Position numbers and translations under genes: made by a program. From assembly GCA_013695405.1 (NCBI GenBank), contig JACDAO010000645.1:1-5487 (forward strand): 5,487 bases of DNA. Reading direction: 5' to 3'. Shown here piece by piece: positions 5,314-5,487 of this stretch. This DNA comes from Acidobacteriota bacterium. GTDB taxonomy: Bacteria > Acidobacteriota > Vicinamibacteria > Vicinamibacterales > Vicinamibacteraceae. The notes below the pieces were generated by a model. That model worked only from the letters and a program-made list of their open reading frames with translations, was not told where the DNA came from and made no database searches. Positions within the stretch are counted from its first letter, which is position 1. The number at the start of each line of letters is the position of its first letter.

Positions 5314-5487
5314 ATGAAACACACCGCCGGACTCGATCTTCCGGAGACGGTCGCCGACGCGATCAGCCGCGAGCGCACCGCGCTGATCGTCTACGACATG
5401 CAGGTCGGCATCATGCGACAGCTGAAGGACGGCGCCGCGGTCCTGGCCGGGGTGCTGCGGGTGCTCGAGGCCGCCAGGGACGCGGGC
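5314..5487 (+). CDS. Isochorismatase-family (cysteine hydrolase) protein, N-terminal part only
   Basis: 58 residues are visible and the frame runs off the right edge. After MKHTAGLDLPETVADAISRE comes RTALIVYDMQVGIM (21-34). This is the first beta strand of the isochorismatase/nicotinamidase fold, in which D28 of YDMQ is the expected acidic member of the Asp-Lys-Cys catalytic triad. The Lys and Cys lie beyond the window. The following helix (about 41-58, AAVLAGVLRVLEAARDAG) matches the family, in which it precedes the second strand. Such enzymes hydrolyse amides, ureides or vinyl ethers in the cytoplasm; no signal peptide is seen. The substrate cannot be assigned. It has its own -10-like box and is separated from the upstream operon by a gene remnant, so it is probably a separate unit. 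Confidence 0.82.
   Translation, partial: MKHTAGLDLPETVADAISRERTALIVYDMQVGIMRQLKDGAAVLAGVLRVLEAARDAG

Overview
The window is GC-rich and strongly GC-biased at third codon positions. It has the gene content of a soil-type Acidobacteriota genome: a Tat-exported Gfo/Idh/MocA oxidoreductase, a DUF1080 protein, and a large secreted protein combining a carboxypeptidase-regulatory-like domain with a heme c site. Vicinamibacteria is my best guess. This assignment is inference from gene content and style; there is no rRNA or other phylogenetic marker here.

Layout. Positions 1-1411 (minus) hold the first 470 residues of a Tat-signal Gfo/Idh/MocA oxidoreductase that runs off the left edge. Upstream of it on the same strand (1884-1474) is a broken gene. 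It has a recognisable signal peptide and conserved-looking segments, but it changes frame twice, has TGA where Trp seems expected, and appears to have lost its middle. A short divergent control region (1885-1981) with an imperfect 7-bp tandem repeat separates these genes from a rightward pair. The first of the pair (1982-4138) is a 718-residue secreted protein: signal peptide, carboxypeptidase-regulatory-like fold, one CxxCH heme site, and a propeller-like C-terminal region with a Ca-binding-type loop. The second (4135-5052) is a secreted DUF1080 (LamG-like, 3-keto-glycoside hydrolase type) protein whose GTG start overlaps the previous stop as GTGA. Next comes a short remnant (about 5097-5261) resembling the C-terminal end of an ECF sigma factor of the ECF42/DUF6596 type. 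Last is the start of an isochorismatase-family hydrolase (5314 to the right edge) with a -10-like box so close to its ATG that the mRNA may be leaderless.

How they may work together (inference). DUF1080 proteins and exported Gfo/Idh/MocA oxidoreductases are linked in other bacteria to 3-keto-sugar glycoside breakdown: a sugar hydroxyl is oxidised, then the keto-glycoside is cleaved. The divergent arrangement here, with a co-translated secreted heme c protein, suggests a cell-envelope carbohydrate or glycoside oxidation module. Whether the heme protein takes electrons from that oxidation cannot be told from sequence alone. No CRISPR array, tRNA, rRNA, insertion sequence or convincing intrinsic terminator was seen.
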